In this document: positions 1 to 10,305 of the stretch, piece after piece
How positions within the stretch are numbered: the stretch's first letter is position 1
Layout: each line of letters opens with the position of its first letter
Source of the DNA: Beta vulgaris subsp. vulgaris
Lineage: Eukaryota > Streptophyta > Magnoliopsida > Caryophyllales > Amaranthaceae
Direction of reading: 5' to 3'
Length of the DNA: 64,000 nt
Assembly: GCF_026745355.1 (NCBI RefSeq)
Contig: NC_079209.1
Location: 27,979,155 to 28,043,154 of the forward strand
Program-made: the position numbers and the translations under genes
The notes under the pieces: generated by a model
Told to the model about the DNA's origin: nothing
Database searches by the model: none
What the model saw: the letters and a program-made list of their open reading frames with translations, nothing else

Positions 1-1802
1 CCACCTGCAAAAGGGTTTTCGTCGAGGATTTGCCTTCGTCTACTATGGGGGAGAATGGGGCATCCCATCGTACCTCCATCTGCCGACCCCAACCACTGCC
101 TCAATTTTAAAGTACCCGAGCTATCGGAAGATGAAGCAGTGGCCGCCATCTACATGCAATTAGAGGCGAAGATAGTGGACGGCGGCGAGGTTTTTGTAGC
201 GGGGAATTGGCTCCCGAGCTGGAAATTATTCAAGAATGAGCACTTCCTCGCCGCGTTCGGCCTAAGTCCGGCCTTCCCCAAGGGTAATTCGGCAAGAGGG
301 GGTCCGGTTGACTTGTTTGTGCTTTACTTGTTATATTTTGCTAACTGTGCTTTTCTTTTTGCAGAAGCTTCTTTGTCCTTTTTGAAGGAAACTGACCAAG
401 AAATGGCCGAGCGACTGACTTCTGCTGCTCTCAAGGCCGCTCGGATCAGAGCCGAGATGAAGGCAAATAAGATCAACAAGCCTTCCAAGCCGAAGGTACA
501 CAATTTTTTCATCCGACCCGGTTTTAAATTTCATTTGCATATCTTGCTAACTCCTTGGCTTTTGTAGGATCCCTCCAACCCCAAACCGAGAAAGCGCAAG
601 GAGAGGGCCGAGGAGAGGGTCGAGCTGACAGAAAAGGCCCTGGCTAAGGCTCGAGCTGAGAAGGAGGCCTCGGCGAAAAAGGCTCGGAAGGAGCCTTCCG
701 TTGAGGTGAACAGTCCCCGACCTGACTCTGGAGGGGAGGGCACTCACATTTCGGTTCATCCCTCGGACTTTGAGCCCGTCCGGAGTCCGGGACATGTTCA
801 GGGGGCCTCCAACCCCTCCTTGGCCGAGCGCTCTTTGTCCGAGGCGCCCGTCCCCTTCACCCAAATGTCCAAAACGGACAAGAAGAAGAGGATCTCCGAC
901 GCACTGGAGATCCTGTGCACTCAGACCGACCGAGACCATATTAACGAGGTCAACGGGAGGAACGAGTCGAGCGAGCTCTTTCGCTCTTGGATGGACGTAA
1001 GTGAACTTCGTTTATTTTGCATTTCATCTTGCTTTTTATTTCTCAACTTCCTCTTCTCAACTAGCTTTGCTTTGGCAGTTCTCTATCCGGATGACCAAAG
1101 TGGCCGAGGACCGGCTCGCTTTGGTACAGGAAGTCCAGGAGCTGAAGGACGCGGCTCGGTCACACTTTGACGAGCTATACAGAGCCAGAGAGGACAAAAG
1201 ACTGGCCGAGCTGCGCAAGGAGGAGGTGGAGGAAAGATCCGGAAGGGCGAGGAGGCCTGGCAGAAGGAGCAGGAGGAGTGGAAGGTGGAGAGGCAACCTC
1301 TCCTTGGCTAAGGAGAATGCCGAGTCGGCCAAGGCTAACGGCCGAGCCATCTGGCAGGTCGAGGGCGACTTGGAGAGGTCAAGTTCAAACTCTCACGCCG
1401 AGGCCAACTGAAAGAGGCCCAGGCGGCCGTAGCCCGCTCCCAGGAGGAGTGGTTTAAGGCCTGGCAGGCTTCGGATGACTGTACCGAATTTTGCGCCGAG
1501 GTCGGCCAGTCTTCCCACAAGATGGGCGAGGATGAGGCCCTTGGCAAGCTTAGGGAGGCCCTGGCCGACTCTTGCCAGAAGCCGACTGGAATTCTGTCTG
1601 GTCGCGCTACCAGGAGATAGTCGATGCTGAAGCAGCCGTCATCAAGGCAAAATGGCCGAGGAAATGAGCTCGGTGAGAGGCGAGGATGATGATGACGAAG
1701 GCGCTGCTAGCACCGAGCCGCCTCCAGGGAATGCTGCCGAGCACCTGAGGCTGAGGACCCTGCTGCTGATCCTGCTGCCGACCCCACTCCCCAGCTGCCT
1801 TA
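1..1802 (+). pseudogene. Antisense extra ORF (aORF) of the Tat element; spliced, coiled-coil protein
   Basis: Lies between the pol stop (2184) and the missing 3' LTR, on the strand opposite to gag-pol. Exons by reading frame and splice sites: <1-283, 365-495, 568-996 and 1079-1802; introns of 81, 72 and 82 bp with GT (284, 496, 997) and AG (364, 567, 1078) borders. The first exon ends a Transposase_28-like domain (RRGFAFVYYGGEWGIP, then VFVAGNWLPSWKLF after a frameshift near 55-95). Exon 3 begins with a basic stretch (PKPRKRKER, a possible nuclear localisation signal). Exon 4 is a long Glu/Lys/Ala-rich coiled coil and the protein ends in an acidic tail with a stop at 1800-1802. A frameshift near 1233, its reversal near 1300, and a further shift before 1410 break the coiled coil. 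Function is unknown; the same gene layout recurs at 60160-62099. Confidence 0.7.
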
Positions 1803-2183
1803 GGATTTTTTCTATGTTTTTGCCATGTTTGCTTTTTGCTTTAGTTTTTGTGTCTCTTTCGACCCTGTATTTTTGTAAACTCTTGGTTGTATTTTGCAAC
1901 TTTTCATCAATTGGAATACAACTACTATTTTACAACTTGCCTTTTGTCGCACATTTTTCGTTATTTGCAATATTATAACATTTAACAGACAATAAACTGG
2001 TTAAGTCTTGTTTGCCTTTTTGATCAAAATAATGAGACTGGCTAAGTCTTTTTATTTCTGGGGTAGAAACCCGACTTGATACATGGACTGGTTAAGTCCG
2101 AGTTACAATTGGATTAGCTTGCTAGACCGACCAGGTAGTGCTGGCCTTACATCATGCCCCTAGTGCAAGTAACGAAAATGAAG

Positions 2184-3130
2184 TTAAACATAGAATCTTT
2201 TGAGATTGTCTAGTTCCAAGGTCGAGCCAGGGGACCCCTTCGGGAGATTCGAGTCGGAATGTCCCTGGCTTGATGATTTCTGTAACCTTGTAAGGGCCGT
2301 CCCAATTTGCCCCCAACTTCCCTTTGAGATGGGAAAGTCCGGTGGCTTCGACCTTTCGAACGACCCAGTCGCCTAGACCGATTGGCCGAGGCTTTACTCG
2401 CCTGTTAAAGTGCCTTGTGATTCTTTGCTTGTACGGATGGCTTGTAGCAAAGCATTGCCTCGGGTTTCTGGCAACAGGTCTAAGTTGACGGGCTTTTCTT
2501 CTTCATTTTGGTCGAATCATAGAATGTCATCCGAGGGGAGGGATTCCCACCTCGACCGGAAGGACAGCTCGCTTCCATAGACCAAGCCGAAAGGGAGAGT
2601 GCCCCGTGGCTTCTTTCACCGTTGTTCGAGCCGACCAGAGTACTCCGGTAGGTCGTCTACCCATGCCCCTTTAGCTGCATCAAGGGATTTTTGATACCTT
2701 TAGGACAATTTTATTGGTGACTCGGCTTGCCCGTTGGTCTGAGGGCGGGAGACTGCCGAGAACCTTGTTTGAATGCCGAACCGGGCACAATATCTCGAGT
2801 CGGCCCGCTGTTGAACTGTCGGCCATTGTCTGATACCAAGGCTCTTGGAATTCCGAACCGGGTAATGATATTCCTCCATATGAACAACTGAACCTGTTGT
2901 CAGTAATTGACGCCAGTGGCTCGGCTTCGGTCCACTTGGTGAAGTAATCAATAGCCACAATTAGGAACTTCCTTTGCCCAGAAGCGGGGGAAAAGGTCCG
3001 AGCAGGTCCATGCCCCACTTGTCGAAGGGCAGGACTGCTTGAATGGTGGTGAGGGGAGTGGCCGGCGCCCTCGGTATGTCCGAGTGAATCTGGCAGGAGG
3101 GACACCGCCGGACTAAGTCCGAGGCGTCAG
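2184..3130 (-). pseudogene. Integrase region of Tat element pol
   Basis: Integrase inserts the cDNA into the host genome. Reading leftwards one sees a degraded HHCC end (RRCPSCQIH), the first catalytic Asp in a WGMDLLGPF-like segment, IVAIDYFTKWTEAEPL, the second Asp in VSDNGRQF and the catalytic Glu in NGQAES. The C-terminal part contains SPFGLVYGSEAVLPVE and ends NLKRFYV before a stop at 2184-2186. The segments are in different frames: about 2960-3105 is in one frame, the middle in another, and 2190-2680 carries further shifts. The protein could not be made as one chain. No chromodomain was seen, as expected for Tat. Confidence 0.75.
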
Positions 3131-3133
3131 CTT

Positions 3134-3900
3134 TCAGAGTAGGCCAATAGTATCCGCCTTAGTGCCTTTCCGGCTATTGTTCGACCCCCTTGATGGCTTC
3201 CGCAAGCTCCTTGGTGTATTTCCCGGAGGACATAATTTCCTTCCTCGGGAGTTATACATTTGAGGAGGGGATGAGTGAAGACTTTTTATAGAGCTGCCTT
3301 TCATGCCAAAGGAACCAACCTGACTTATGCTTAATCCGGTCGGCTTCTTTAGGATCATGGGTAAGGTCCCGTCTCGCAAGTACTCCACAATTTCACCCAT
3401 CCAGTTTGAGGATCGATTGAGTACGAGCTGCTCTTTGGCATTTATGCTAGGCTCCTTCAATACTTCCCAAGTTATGGTTCTGGGGCCGACCCTTAGCAGA
3501 ACTAGCCATCCGAGCCAGTGCATCAGCTTGCTGATTTTCCGAGCGAGGAATGTGGTAATCCGGAATCCGGACAACTTCGCAATAACAGCTCGGGCTTTGG
3601 CCAAGTACATCCTCATGTTGTCCTCCTTGGCCTCATAGTCTCCGGAAATCTGACCCACTATGAGTTGTGAGTCGGACTTGGCTATGATTGAGTGTTGCCC
3701 AGCTAGGATGCATAGCTGTATTCCGAGGATGAGAGCCTCATACTCGGCTTCATTGTTAGATCCGAGAAATTCGAACTTAACAGCATATTCAATTTTTTCT
3801 CCGACCGGGGTTTGATGACCACCGGCTACAACCACTCTTTGTGGATGACCATCAACAAGCAACTCCCACTCCTCTTGCGAACCGACCGGGGGTCGAGTTG
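3134..3900 (-). pseudogene. Second (archaeal-type) RNase H region of Tat pol, and connecting region
   Basis: The ORF starting at 3862 reads LLVDGHPQ-like sequence, then SNNEAEYEALILG and KSDSQLIVGQI. These match the D-E-D active-site pattern of the extra RNase H that Tat elements carry after the retroviral-type RNase H. In the genome copy the domain would remove the RNA strand during reverse transcription. About 240 residues stay open, but the part after the third Asp (from about residue 85) drifts out of frame relative to the expected protein. The following region leads to the integrase N-terminus. Confidence 0.65.
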
Positions 3901-4079
3901 CGCATTCAGTGATGAAGTCAGCGAGTGCTTGGGCCTTGATGGTCTTCGGGGCTCGAACTCGAGCCCAAATCTGCTAACTGGTCTGCCCAATCATCATCCG
4001 ACTCGAGTGATTTCTATTCTCAATAAGCTTCCGGAGCGGTTGTCCGGTTAGGACTTTGATGGGGTGCCTTGAAATAGGG

Positions 4080-5556
4080 CTTGAGCTTCCGGCTCGCCAT
4101 TCACCAAGGCAAAGACCATTTTCTCAACATCGCTGTACTTCGCCTCGGCCCCCTATAGGCGTGGCTGATGAAGTAACAGGATGTTGCTTTCCTTCTCGCT
4201 CGGCTATTAGGACGGCGCTAAGAGCGTAGTCCGAGACAGCCAAGTAGATAAACAGGGGTTCCCCCGGCAAGGGGGAGATCAGTTTGGGCAAAGATGCCAA
4301 GTGATTCTTGAGGTCAGCGAAGGCTTGCTCGGCTTCGTCATCCCATGCGAACTCTTTTCGCTTCAGGGCCTTGAAGAACAACAAGCTTTTATCGGCCGAC
4401 CGGGAGAGGAACCGACCGAGTGCCGCTAAGCAGCCGGTTAGGCGCTGTACTTCCCGAACATTCCGAGGCGATTTCATTTCTAAGACCGCTTTGATTTTGT
4501 CCGGGTTGGCCTCTATACCTCTCTCATCTACTAGAAATCCGAGGCACTTTCCCCCTTTAACTCCGAAGACGCATTTTTTAGGGTTGAGCATCATTCGGTA
4601 TTTCCTTAGGGTGCTCAGCGTTTCTTTCAGATCTGCAGGGTGATCCGACTGGGCCTTGCTTTTGACTATCATATCGTCAACGTATACCTCAATGTTCCGA
4701 CCCAATTGGTCGCTGAAGATTTTGTTGACGGTTCGCTGATATGTGCCCCGGCATTTTTGAGGCCGAAGGCATCATTTTGTAGCAGTAGACACCCTGAGGA
4801 GTGATGAAGCTGTATGAACCCTATCCTTCTCGGCCATGGGAATTTGATGATAGCCGGCATTTGCATCCATGAAGCTGAGAAGGGCGTGCCCTGCCGTTGA
4901 ATCGACCAGCCTATCGATCTTTGGCAGAGGGTGATTGTCTTTTGGGCAGGCTTTGTTTAAGTCGGTGAAGTCGACACACATTCGCCATGCCCCACTCGGC
5001 TTTTTGACCAAAACCACGTTGGCCAGCCATTCCGAGTATTGACATCTTCTATGAAACCCGCTTCGAGCAGCTTCTTGACTTTGCTGCTGCCGCGGCATTT
5101 CTTTCGGGACCTTGGTGCCTGAGCTTTCTGCTTGATTGGTCTGAACCCCTCTTTGATGTTAAGCTCATGACATGATTTTCGGGTCGAGCCCCGGCATTTC
5201 TGTGGCCTCATAGGCGACATCTTGGTACTCCGTGAGCACTTGGATGATATCTTGCCTTGTTTGGGGTCCATGGCCTTGCCTACCCTGACAGTCCGACCGG
5301 GGTCCTGGCCGATCGCGACTTCTTCGTCCTCGGCTGGCTGAGGACGCTCGTATTGCTTGGGGTTTTCAGTTATGTACACCCCGAGGCTGTTGAGGGCTGA
5401 CCCCTTCGTATTTCTTTTTTTCGAGTCCTTTTGGACGTCGTTGTCCGAGTCCTTTTGGACGTCGTTATTTTTGAGGCTATTCACATAGCACTCTCTTGCG
5501 GCCTGCTGGTCGCCTTGAATTTTTCCTACCTTCCCGTCATCAGTCTCAAACTGCAA
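4080..5556 (-). pseudogene. Reverse transcriptase and first RNase H of Tat pol
   Basis: Fingers and palm are visible as GAWRMCVDFTDLNKACPKD (about 4930-5000), FMDANAGYHQIPM (first catalytic Asp), MFGLKNAGA-like sequence near 4740, and the active-site box EVYVDDMIVKSK at about 4660-4695. The connection domain (GFLVDERGIEANPDKI, VQRLTGCLAALGRFLS) and the start of RNase H (LFIYLAVSDYALSAVLI) follow to about 4130. At least three frame changes occur (near 5050, 4780 and 4690), and the RNase H C-terminus is broken near 4150. The YVDD box itself is intact. Upstream residues in the 4957-5556 frame give the linker from the protease. Confidence 0.8.
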
Positions 5557-5880
5557 GAGGACTGGTAGGTGGAGATGGCGGCCTTGGCTTTGTTTAGCAT
5601 GGGCCTCCCCATTATTATGTTGTAAGGCAAAGGGATGTCTACCACCAAGAAGTCGATCGGTAGGCTTCTCCCCTTACCCTTTTCACCCATCCGAGTGGGT
5701 AATTTTATTGATCCGACCGGGTGGACAGAGTTGCCCCCGAAGCCTATGAGCGGCTGAGCCATGGGGGTAACATCCCGTTCGGTGTACTTGCTTTTTGAGG
5801 CAGTCAAGGGTGATTATATCAGCGGATGACCACTATCCCAATACCCTCTTCACCTTTGTATTCGTACCTTGAGCTCGATG
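5526..5880 (-). pseudogene. Aspartic protease of Tat pol, active site missing
   Basis: The C-terminal half of a retropepsin is clear: PLIGFGGNSVHPVGSIKLP, then FLVVDIPLPYNIIMGRP, the usual end of the domain. Upstream the expected ILIDGGSSAD-type active-site loop is absent. The reading passes from GEEGIGIVVIR directly to a relic of the DCLKK segment near 5800-5830, so roughly 15-20 codons are deleted there. The protease would therefore be inactive even if the frame were open. Confidence 0.7.
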
Positions 5881-7460
5881 ACAGGGGGTCTCGTGCGGAA
5901 CGCAACGTCCGACTAGGTTCCCCAAATGTCATGACGGGGCAGCTCGCTCGGGGGAGCTGAACATCAAGTACCTGATGTTTAAGGTTCTGGAGGTGAGCCT
6001 TGCGCGCTCGGCCGGTTAGGCCTCCCGACGCGAATCCTCCAGCGATGACACCGATGAATCCTTCGTGTCCCCTGTTCGACTGACCCACCTTTTGCTTCCC
6101 TTTTCCTCGCTCGAAGCGCTTTGAGGTAGTGGTTGAGCTTGCCCTGGTCGGCCAAACCGTTCAAGGATTTCTTGAGCTCCGACAGTCTTGGTGGTGTGTC
6201 CACATTCCTTGTGGTAGTCACACCAAAACTTTATCCCTCCGAGACGATGATGTCCGGATGGGCGTTGGCCTGGGAAGCCAATTTTTTTCCGGATGTCAAA
6301 GTAGATTTCCTTCCGGTTTTTATTGAATCGGGGGTCGTTGCCATTATCGTGAGCCGATCCCCTCGGCCCCCGTTCTTTGATGTTAGGCTGACCCGGTGAT
6401 CCCTTCATCCTTCCTTTTCTTGCCACCTCTCGTCCGAGTAACGGCAGATATCCGTTGCTTGGATGAATCTTTGGGCCCGAGCCATGGCTTCCGAGTAAGT
6501 TTTGACTTCATTCTCGGCCAATGACCATCTGAGCCGACCCGGTTGGAGGCCGGACATGAGGGCAGCGAAGGCTACAGCGTCCTGTAGGTCGGTTATTTTG
6601 AGAGACTCTTCGTTGAACCTCTTATATGTCCGACAAGGATTCATTCTTGTCTTGCTTCACCCCCATGAGGTGAAGGCTGGTTTTTCTTTGCCTCTTTCCC
6701 TACGAACTGATGGATGAAGAGGTGCTCCAATATGGCGAAGTCAGTGATGACCCCGCCGGAGTTCTTGGAACCAATTCAGAGCCAACCTTTGAGGGTGGTA
6801 GGGAAGAAGCGGCACCAAGTGGCCTCGCAGCTTGTCTGACGCTCATTTGAGCCTTGTAACTAGCCATATGATCATCTGGGTCGGTTAGGCCCGCAAATGG
6901 CTCGATCAGGGGGGTTTTAATTTTACCCGGAGGTTGGGTCCCTAGGATTTCCTGACTGAAGGGGATCAGGAACTTGAGCCCTCCTCCAGCTAGCCTAGGG
7001 GCTGAGAATGAGCCGAGTCCCCTTGGCCCTCTCGGTCATTTTTTCTTCCTGAGGAACTCCCGAGCGTCATAGCCTTGGCTGAGGCGCTTCTTGTTGTTAA
7101 GGAATCTCGGGCATCTTGGGGTTTCCGACCCGCACCCCCCTTGGGGATTTAGATACATGGGTCTCTGCATGCTGACGGGCCGACCCTGTCGCGCTGACTT
7201 TTCTCTTTCCCGGTGGCTCGGGTCTCTCGCATCGGACCGTGGCCGGCTAGGCTGCGGTCTCGATTAGAACGAGAGTTGTCCCTCTGAGAGCGGACGACCG
7301 TGCGCTCCTGGGTCATGCTGATTGAGCGGGACGACTTGTTGTGGTGCCTCTGCTGGAGCATGGCCATCATGTCCATCATTCCCTTTTGGAAAGTTTCCTG
7401 GAGCTGAGCCGTGATAAGGGCCAGGTCAGACGCAAAGAGCGGCTGAGGCTCCACATGCTG
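5840..7460 (-). pseudogene. gag of Tat element
   Basis: Gag would form the particle that packages element RNA. The start is probably the ATG at 7452-7454 (MEPQPLFASDLALI), followed by an Arg/Ser-rich segment. The capsid-like retrotransposon gag domain is seen near 6750-6900 (EPFAGLTDPDDHMASYKAQM, then FFPTTLKG) and continues to about 6450. A zinc-binding region of the form WCDYHKECGHTT lies near 6200-6230. Many stops and frameshifts lie between these blocks (for example around 7140, 6780 and 6640). The assignment rests on order and motifs. Confidence 0.65.
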
Positions 7461-7749
7461 AATATGCTGGGATACCGACCGAGGGTCCAGAGTTTGGACG
7501 GTAGGTGACCTCCGAGCCGGTGAGGGAGTCCGCTCGGCCTCCGGTTATGCGCAGGCGAATGCCTCGCTCCGGTCGGGGATTGGGGTCCCGATTATGTGCG
7601 GGCGAGTGGCCTCTCTCTGGCCGAGGACCTGTCGGAGGCTGGCTTGCCGCGAGTGTTTTTGGTTGGTGCCATTGTCAATTGGCGTTCTGAGCTGAGTAGC
7701 TGAGTGAATAAATCTGAGTGAGTGGTGGCGAAGTAACTTTTTGTACTGT

Positions 7750-7766
7750 CCCCACAGACGGCGCCA
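7750..7766 (-). other. Primer binding site of Tat element
   Basis: On the minus strand TGGCGCCGTCTGTGGGG starts three bases after the LTR end (7770). A TGGCGCC start is common for the tRNA-primed sites of plant gypsy elements. It fixes the element orientation and the LTR border. Confidence 0.75.
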
Positions 7767-7769
7767 AAC

Positions 7770-8168
7770 TGTTTCTGTCTAGAAATTAAGGGTTCTGATT
7801 CCTTTGCTTAGGGAGTACCGGGTCAGATTCGAATGTCCTGAGTCAAAGTCCGTACGCCGGAATCCTGCAAAAGTAAGGTTAGACTGCCCCGGGGGTTGTT
7901 CCGGGATCGCCTCTCCGACGCTCAAGTCAGTGATCAAGCTTAGAGAGATAAAGTCTAGAGAGAGATGCTCTGGTTTGTTAGGTAAGAATTCAATACCTTC
8001 TCATTGATGAGGGGGTTGAGTATTTATAGTGCTGGGATATCCCAACTGTAGGCCAGCTGGAGGCACTGACAGCTGGAGCATTATCACAGGTGGGGCCCAC
8101 TGGAGGTTTAAGGTTTTATTGGGCTGGATTATCCCTGGTAAGCCTAACCCAGGAAATAAACCCAAACA
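7770..8168 (-). repeat. 5' LTR of the Tat element (399 bp)
   Basis: On the plus strand it starts TGTTTCTGTC and ends CCCAAACA, so it has TG...CA ends and a five-base inverted end (TGTTT/AAACA). On the minus strand a TATA box (TATAAAT, complement of 8022-8028) lies in mid-LTR. The probable target duplication is the five bases gttag at 8169-8173, but its partner is outside the window. Confidence 0.7.
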
Positions 8169-8690
8169 GTTAGTATTTTTTTATATAACTGATACGTTCT
8201 TTTTGGGTGCACAATGAGCATTGTTCACCCTAGTGCATAATCCATGCTTTGAAACCTCTTCCATTTCTTTTTAACTTATCCATTTCACTTTTGACTTGAG
8301 GAGAACCAAGGAGGAAGTCCAAAAGTGAGAGAGAGAGAGAATGAAAATATGCCGAGAGAAACTGAAAAGACGAAGAGATAAATTTAAGATGAATTATTAT
8401 ATTAAAAAATGAAAAAGGAAGAGAAAAAAAAAGGAAAGTATATAAATTAAAAAGTAACGAATGGAATATATAATAAATATTTCATGTTGTGTTTTGTTGT
8501 CTTATTGGATTAATTTCAATGTATATTTTCAAAATAGCAAGTTTTTAAATTTTTTAACCAATAAAAAGTCAAAATATTATTTGTCAAAGTTATTGAGAAA
8601 CATAAAAGTTCAGACCATGCAATTGCAAAGAATAGGGAAAGCATGATGATTTAGAGTGAGGTAGATCTTTGGGATAAATAATAAAAAACG
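8169..8690. other. AT-rich intergenic stretch
   Basis: A/T-rich sequence with A-runs between the Tat LTR and the mTERF promoter. A short ORF at 8461-8646 has no recognisable features. Nothing else is seen. Confidence 0.5.
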
Positions 8691-8882
8691 GCACCCTCAT
8701 ACTGATGATCTTAAAGTGATCTGCCAGTAACCAATAGAACTTCCAGAAAGAGCCACGTCATCCCTCATAAACATACCCACAGATAAGAAAAGAAAGTCTC
8801 GCCATTTTATATTCAGATTTCTTCTACTTCCCTCCATTTTCAACCAACCAAACAAACCAAAAGTAGCTAAAAATCTATCAAA
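8690..8882 (+). promoter_or_regulatory. Putative promoter and 5' UTR of the mTERF gene
   Basis: Contains ccaat (8731-8735, in cagtaaccaatag), an ACGT-core element (cacgtca near 8755) and a TATA-like ttttatatt at 8805-8813. This is about 70 bp before the start codon, followed by a C/A-rich leader typical of plant genes. Inferred from motif spacing only. Confidence 0.4.
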
Positions 8883-9809
8883 ATGAGAGCAATAGCCTCA
8901 GCACTTCAATCTTCACTATGCTTCTCTCCCCAAACTTCACCTCCATTAGTCCCACCTTCAAACCCAAACTTAAACATAGATCAACAACAATTAACATCAA
9001 AATCCAAAAGTATCCTTATAAATCACCCACTCTACTCCCAAACTCACCCAAATTTGTCTCTCCAATTCAAAGAGAAAATTCTCTGCCTTGAAATCCTCGG
9101 TATCGATGCTGGCAAGGCTCTATCTCATAACCCGTCTCTACATTCTTCATCCCTCGATTCGATTCATTCCATTATCTCTTTCCTCCAATCTAAAGGAATC
9201 CACCAAAAAGACTTACCCAGAATATTTGGGATGTGCCCTCAAATTCTAACCTCCAATATCAAATCTGAGCTTGACCCAGTTTTTGATTTCCTATTTTATG
9301 ATCTGGGTGTTCCTGAATATAAATTTAGAAAAGTAATTAATAAATGCCCAAGACTTTTAATTTCAAGTGTTAGAGACCAACTTAAGCCAGCTCTATTTTA
9401 TCTTAAGAGACTGGGGTTTAAAGATTATGAATCTTTGGCTTATAATGATCCAATTTTATTGGTGTCAAATGTGGAGCAGACATTAATCCCTAAATTGGAG
9501 TACTTAATTGGGTTAGGTTTTAGTAAAGAAGAAGTTGCACATATGGTTTTGAGGTGTCCTGCTTTGTTTACTTTTAGTATTGAGAATAATTTTAAGCCTA
9601 AACTTGAGTATTTTCTTGGCGAAATGAAGGGTAAGTTGGAAGAATTGAAGGAGTTTCCTCAGTATTTTGCTTTTAGTTTGGAGAAGAGGATCAAGCCTAG
9701 ACATTTCGAGATTTCGCAGAGTGGCTTAAATCTTCCCCTCTCTCTTATGCTCAAAACCACTGATGAAGATTTCAACCAGTTGATAAGCCGAGGAAATAAG
9801 CTTTCCTAA
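8883..9809 (+). CDS. mTERF-family protein, probably organelle-targeted
   Basis: A single-exon, uninterrupted 308-residue ORF, the only intact host gene in the window. mTERF proteins bind organellar DNA or RNA through stacked helical repeats and act in plastid or mitochondrial transcription, splicing or translation. The first ~60 residues are rich in Ser, Pro, Leu and Asn with few acids, like a transit peptide. From about residue 65 there are several ~33-35-residue repeats with the family's Pro-containing signature: FGMCPQILTSNI, INKCPRLLISSVRDQLKP, LAYNDPILLVSNVE, VLRCPALFTFSIENNFKP and LKEFPQYFAFSLEKRIKP. The C-terminus (MLKTTDEDFNQLI) is also typical. Length and repeat number fit the short plastid mTERFs such as Arabidopsis mTERF10/11-type proteins, but the exact orthologue is not certain. 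The start is chosen because the ATG follows a plausible leader and opens a transit peptide. A copia element sits 350 bp downstream in convergent orientation. Confidence 0.9.
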   Translation: MRAIASALQSSLCFSPQTSPPLVPPSNPNLNIDQQQLTSKSKSILINHPLYSQTHPNLSLQFKEKILCLEILGIDAGKALSHNPSLHSSSLDSIHSIISFLQSKGIHQKDLPRIFGMCPQILTSNIKSELDPVFDFLFYDLGVPEYKFRKVINKCPRLLISSVRDQLKPALFYLKRLGFKDYESLAYNDPILLVSNVEQTLIPKLEYLIGLGFSKEEVAHMVLRCPALFTFSIENNFKPKLEYFLGEMKGKLEELKEFPQYFAFSLEKRIKPRHFEISQSGLNLPLSLMLKTTDEDFNQLISRGNKLS

Positions 9810-10155
9810 TCTCTATAGTTTCTTTTTTCTTTTTTATCATTTGTAAGTAAATTGCCGTATTTCTAATATATAAACAAGGAATAATTATTTTATGTTAATT
9901 ATTGAGGCTAATTGGATGATAGCAGAAACCGTTGGGTTAGTTGTTAGCAGTACATATTTTCTCTACAATTCGATTATATATACATTATTAGTTCATCCTA
10001 CTCTGATCTATGTTCCTCACCATTGTATAAAGCTAGACTGATATTTTTATTTTGCCTTCTTCCTTTGTATTTTCAAATCTAAATGATGAAATATAAGTTG
10101 GCTTATGCACATACTCAAAGAGAAGTAAATTAAAGTAATTAAGCAATATAGCTTG
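9810..10155 (+). other. 3' flank of the mTERF gene
   Basis: T-rich then A/T-rich sequence with possible plant polyadenylation signals (for example aataatt near 9882). No other gene is seen before the copia target duplication at 10156-10160. Confidence 0.5.
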
Positions 10156-10160
10156 TTGTC

Positions 10161-10305
10161 AATAGGAATGTAATCCCTGCCTTTCATTCTCATTACTGTA
10201 GATATATATACAAAATACAATATATGGGCCAAAGGCTAAATTAGGCTAGTAAATATACACAAGAATATCTACATATATAAACTAGATTATTTACATAATC
10301 TATCA
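10161..10305 (-). repeat. 3' LTR of copia element
   Basis: 145 bp, starting aataggaatg and ending aatctatca on the plus strand; TGATAG... on the minus strand. It matches the right copy at 14779-14919 almost completely. The ttgtc duplication abuts it on the left. Confidence 0.9.

Larger units (their letters stand above)
1..8168 (-). mobile_element. Ty3/gypsy retrotransposon, Tat lineage, decayed; 3' end outside window
   Basis: Read on the minus strand the order is 5' LTR (7770-8168), primer binding site (7750-7766), gag, protease, reverse transcriptase, RNase H, integrase (stop at 2184), then an extra ORF in the opposite orientation (<1-1802). The 3' LTR must lie left of position 1. The protease-RT-RNaseH-integrase order places it in Ty3/gypsy. 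The second RNase H-like stretch (NNEAEYEAL motif), the integrase end PFGLVYGSEAVLPVE and the antisense extra ORF place it in the Tat lineage, where such extra ORFs are known. Frameshifts and stops interrupt every coding region, so the copy is dead. Confidence 0.85.

Noticed and set aside
1057..1350. Ser/Leu-rich ORF on the minus strand
   Set aside because: Complement of the Glu/Lys/Arg-rich coiled coil of the antisense ORF; a shadow frame.
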